Shown here in pieces: positions 13,519 through 14,624 of a DNA stretch of 14,624 nt. The position numbers and the translations under genes are program-made. Numbering within the stretch: position 1 is the first letter of the stretch; the number at the start of each line of letters is the position of its first letter. This DNA is from Jejubacter sp036620675 (GTDB lineage: Bacteria; Pseudomonadota; Gammaproteobacteria; Enterobacterales; Enterobacteriaceae): the NCBI GenBank assembly GCA_036620675.1, contig JAZHEE010000056.1; one strand, given 5' to 3'. The notes under the pieces are model-generated. The model had not been told where the DNA came from. It did not search any database and worked only from the letters and a program-made list of their open reading frames with translations.

Positions 13519-14391
13519 TCAGGGGGATTCTCCCATACGCCGCATAGCACAGTGATATGCCCCATTACGTACCGAGGCGCGCAGCACTTTCGCCACGCCG
13601 TGCACGCCTGAGCGCACAATGCGCTTTTGCCACGTGGGCAGATGTAACCCCAGCATCTGTGCCGCCCAATCAGGCAGCAGATCGATTCCGGCCCGCATCA
13701 TTAACGCGCCCGGCAGGCGGGCAAGACGGCCTGGAGCCGGCGCATTAAGCAGCAGATTCGCCACTTCCCGGGTACGCCAGTCGCACCTCAGATATGGACG
13801 TTGCGCCTGCAAATAATCGGTGATTTCCGTGACCGTTGTCGGGACATCTCTGGCGCCCAGCGCTTCGGCGATGCGCGCCGCCTCACGGTAGTAGCGATCC
13901 TGTTCGCCGATCGCCAGTCCGGGACGCCGGTAGCGCAGGTGCGCCGCCATAAAGCGGCTGCACTCCGCTACGTGAACCCAGGTCAGCAATTGGGGATCGC
14001 TGGCCTCATAGGGCGTACCGTCACTGTCACATCCGGATACCTGCAAATGAATATGCTTCACCCGCTCGATCAGCCGCTCGGCGTCCCGGGTGGTGCCAAA
14101 AGTGGTGGCGGAAATAAACTGGCTGGTACGCCGCAGACGGCCGAGCATATCTTCGCGAAAGTTGGAGTGATCCCACACCCCGGCCAGCGCCAGAGGATGC
14201 AGCATTTGCAGCAGCAGCGCGCTAATACCGCCACACAGCATAGAAGTAAAATCGCCATGCACCTGCCAGATGACCGAGCGCGGCCCGAACAGCCCCGGCT
14301 CTCCCGCCGGATGTTCATAGTCGATCTCCTTCAGGGCAATACCGGTGAGTCCCAGTACCTGTCGTTCGATAGCTGCCCGTACTCTTTCCAC
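13519..14391 (-). CDS. Oxygenase MpaB/DUF2236 family protein
   Basis: A 290-aa protein of the DUF2236 (MpaB, latex-clearing-protein-like) family, thought to be heme-binding oxygenases. Recognisable segments are FGPRSVIWQVHGD (35-47), LLLQMLHPLALAGVWDHSNF (59-78), RLRRTSQFISATTFGT (85-100) and LLTWVHVAEC (135-144); His65 and His140 are candidate heme ligands by comparison with the family. The physiological substrate in bacteria is unknown. The start is GTG, supported by a perfect AGGAGG seven bases upstream; no ATG start is as good. It converges on the GNAT gene. A stretch of 233 bp with several hairpins lies upstream, to the right end of the window. Confidence 0.85.
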   Translation of the reverse strand: MERVRAAIERQVLGLTGIALKEIDYEHPAGEPGLFGPRSVIWQVHGDFTSMLCGGISALLLQMLHPLALAGVWDHSNFREDMLGRLRRTSQFISATTFGTTRDAERLIERVKHIHLQVSGCDSDGTPYEASDPQLLTWVHVAECSRFMAAHLRYRRPGLAIGEQDRYYREAARIAEALGARDVPTTVTEITDYLQAQRPYLRCDWRTREVANLLLNAPAPGRLARLPGALMMRAGIDLLPDWAAQMLGLHLPTWQKRIVRSGVHGVAKVLRASVRNGAYHCAMRRMGESP

Positions 14392-14477
14392 GTCTGTCCC
14401 TCCTGAAATTCAGCGCTCACTATATCATCAGGGAACTAAGGTGCGGGTTAGCAATAAATGAGGGTTTGGGGGGATAA

Positions 14478-14567
14478 GGCACCTCCCTGTGCCGCACGCC
14501 CTCAGCCCGACGTCCTGTCGGGCTGACCCTGGCTGCCGTGAATACTCCGGCGATTTTCAGGCCGGAG
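14478..14567. repeat. Three consecutive hairpins at the right edge
   Basis: Three perfect inverted repeats follow one another: GGCAC-CTCCCT-GTGCC (14478-14493), TCAGCCCGAC-GTCCT-GTCGGGCTGA (14502-14526) and CTCCGGC-9 nt-GCCGGAG (14545-14567). No T-run follows any of them closely. No gene is visible in 14405-14624. They may be a structured leader, a non-canonical terminator or a repeat unit; the window ends before this can be decided. Confidence 0.55.
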
Positions 14568-14624
14568 AGTCACCGCCCTGAATCTTCTGCCCGGATTTAT
14601 CAGTAAAGGTATTGCTGGTTGTAT

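Overview
The window reads as chromosomal DNA of a member of the Enterobacteriaceae that is not E. coli K-12. Much of it follows the E. coli gene order around leuQPV in reverse: leuV, yjjZ (DUF1435), fhuF, then yjjQ, dnaT-dnaC, yjjA and opgB. The encoded proteins match the E. coli versions closely in length and motifs: FhuF 262 aa with the CC-x10-CxxC cluster motif, DnaC 245 aa, OpgB 763 aa with a TTG start.

The left part (1-1373) holds the 3' portion of a tRNA-Leu(CAG) gene and a divergent yjjZ/fhuF pair separated by two Fur-box-like sites, one close to each start. Next (1640-3336) is a convergent, overlapping pair: a YbaK/EbsC-type aminoacyl-tRNA deacylase and an SHS/AAHS-like MFS carrier. 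This pair sits where E. coli has bglJ. Between the carrier and yjjQ lies a 286-bp element with 20-bp terminal inverted repeats (19/20 match), a 9-bp flanking direct repeat (8/9) and a 13-bp central hairpin on its symmetry axis. It looks like a MITE inserted at the T-tract of the yjjQ terminator, and it is the least expected structure in the window.

The stretch 4634-7237, where E. coli has yjjP-yjjB, holds an AT-rich non-coding region upstream of yjjQ and then a decayed catabolic operon on the minus strand: a flavoprotein C-terminus, an intact-looking start of a TIM-barrel sugar isomerase/epimerase, and a frameshifted AAHS-type MFS transporter. The isomerase and transporter remnants are joined by an apparent deletion. 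The divergent TetR-family regulator (7238-7885) is still open.

The right part is housekeeping: dnaT-dnaC (primosome and helicase loading), yjjA (exported DUF2501 protein), an unannotated-looking 43-aa single-pass membrane ORF on the minus strand that shares a bidirectional terminator with yjjA, then opgB with a clear terminator, a GNAT acetyltransferase and a divergently oriented DUF2236/MpaB-like oxygenase. The window ends in a cluster of three hairpins of unknown role. No CRISPR array, integrase, transposase or rRNA was seen. All identifications come from reading the sequence and from memory of the families; no database search was run.
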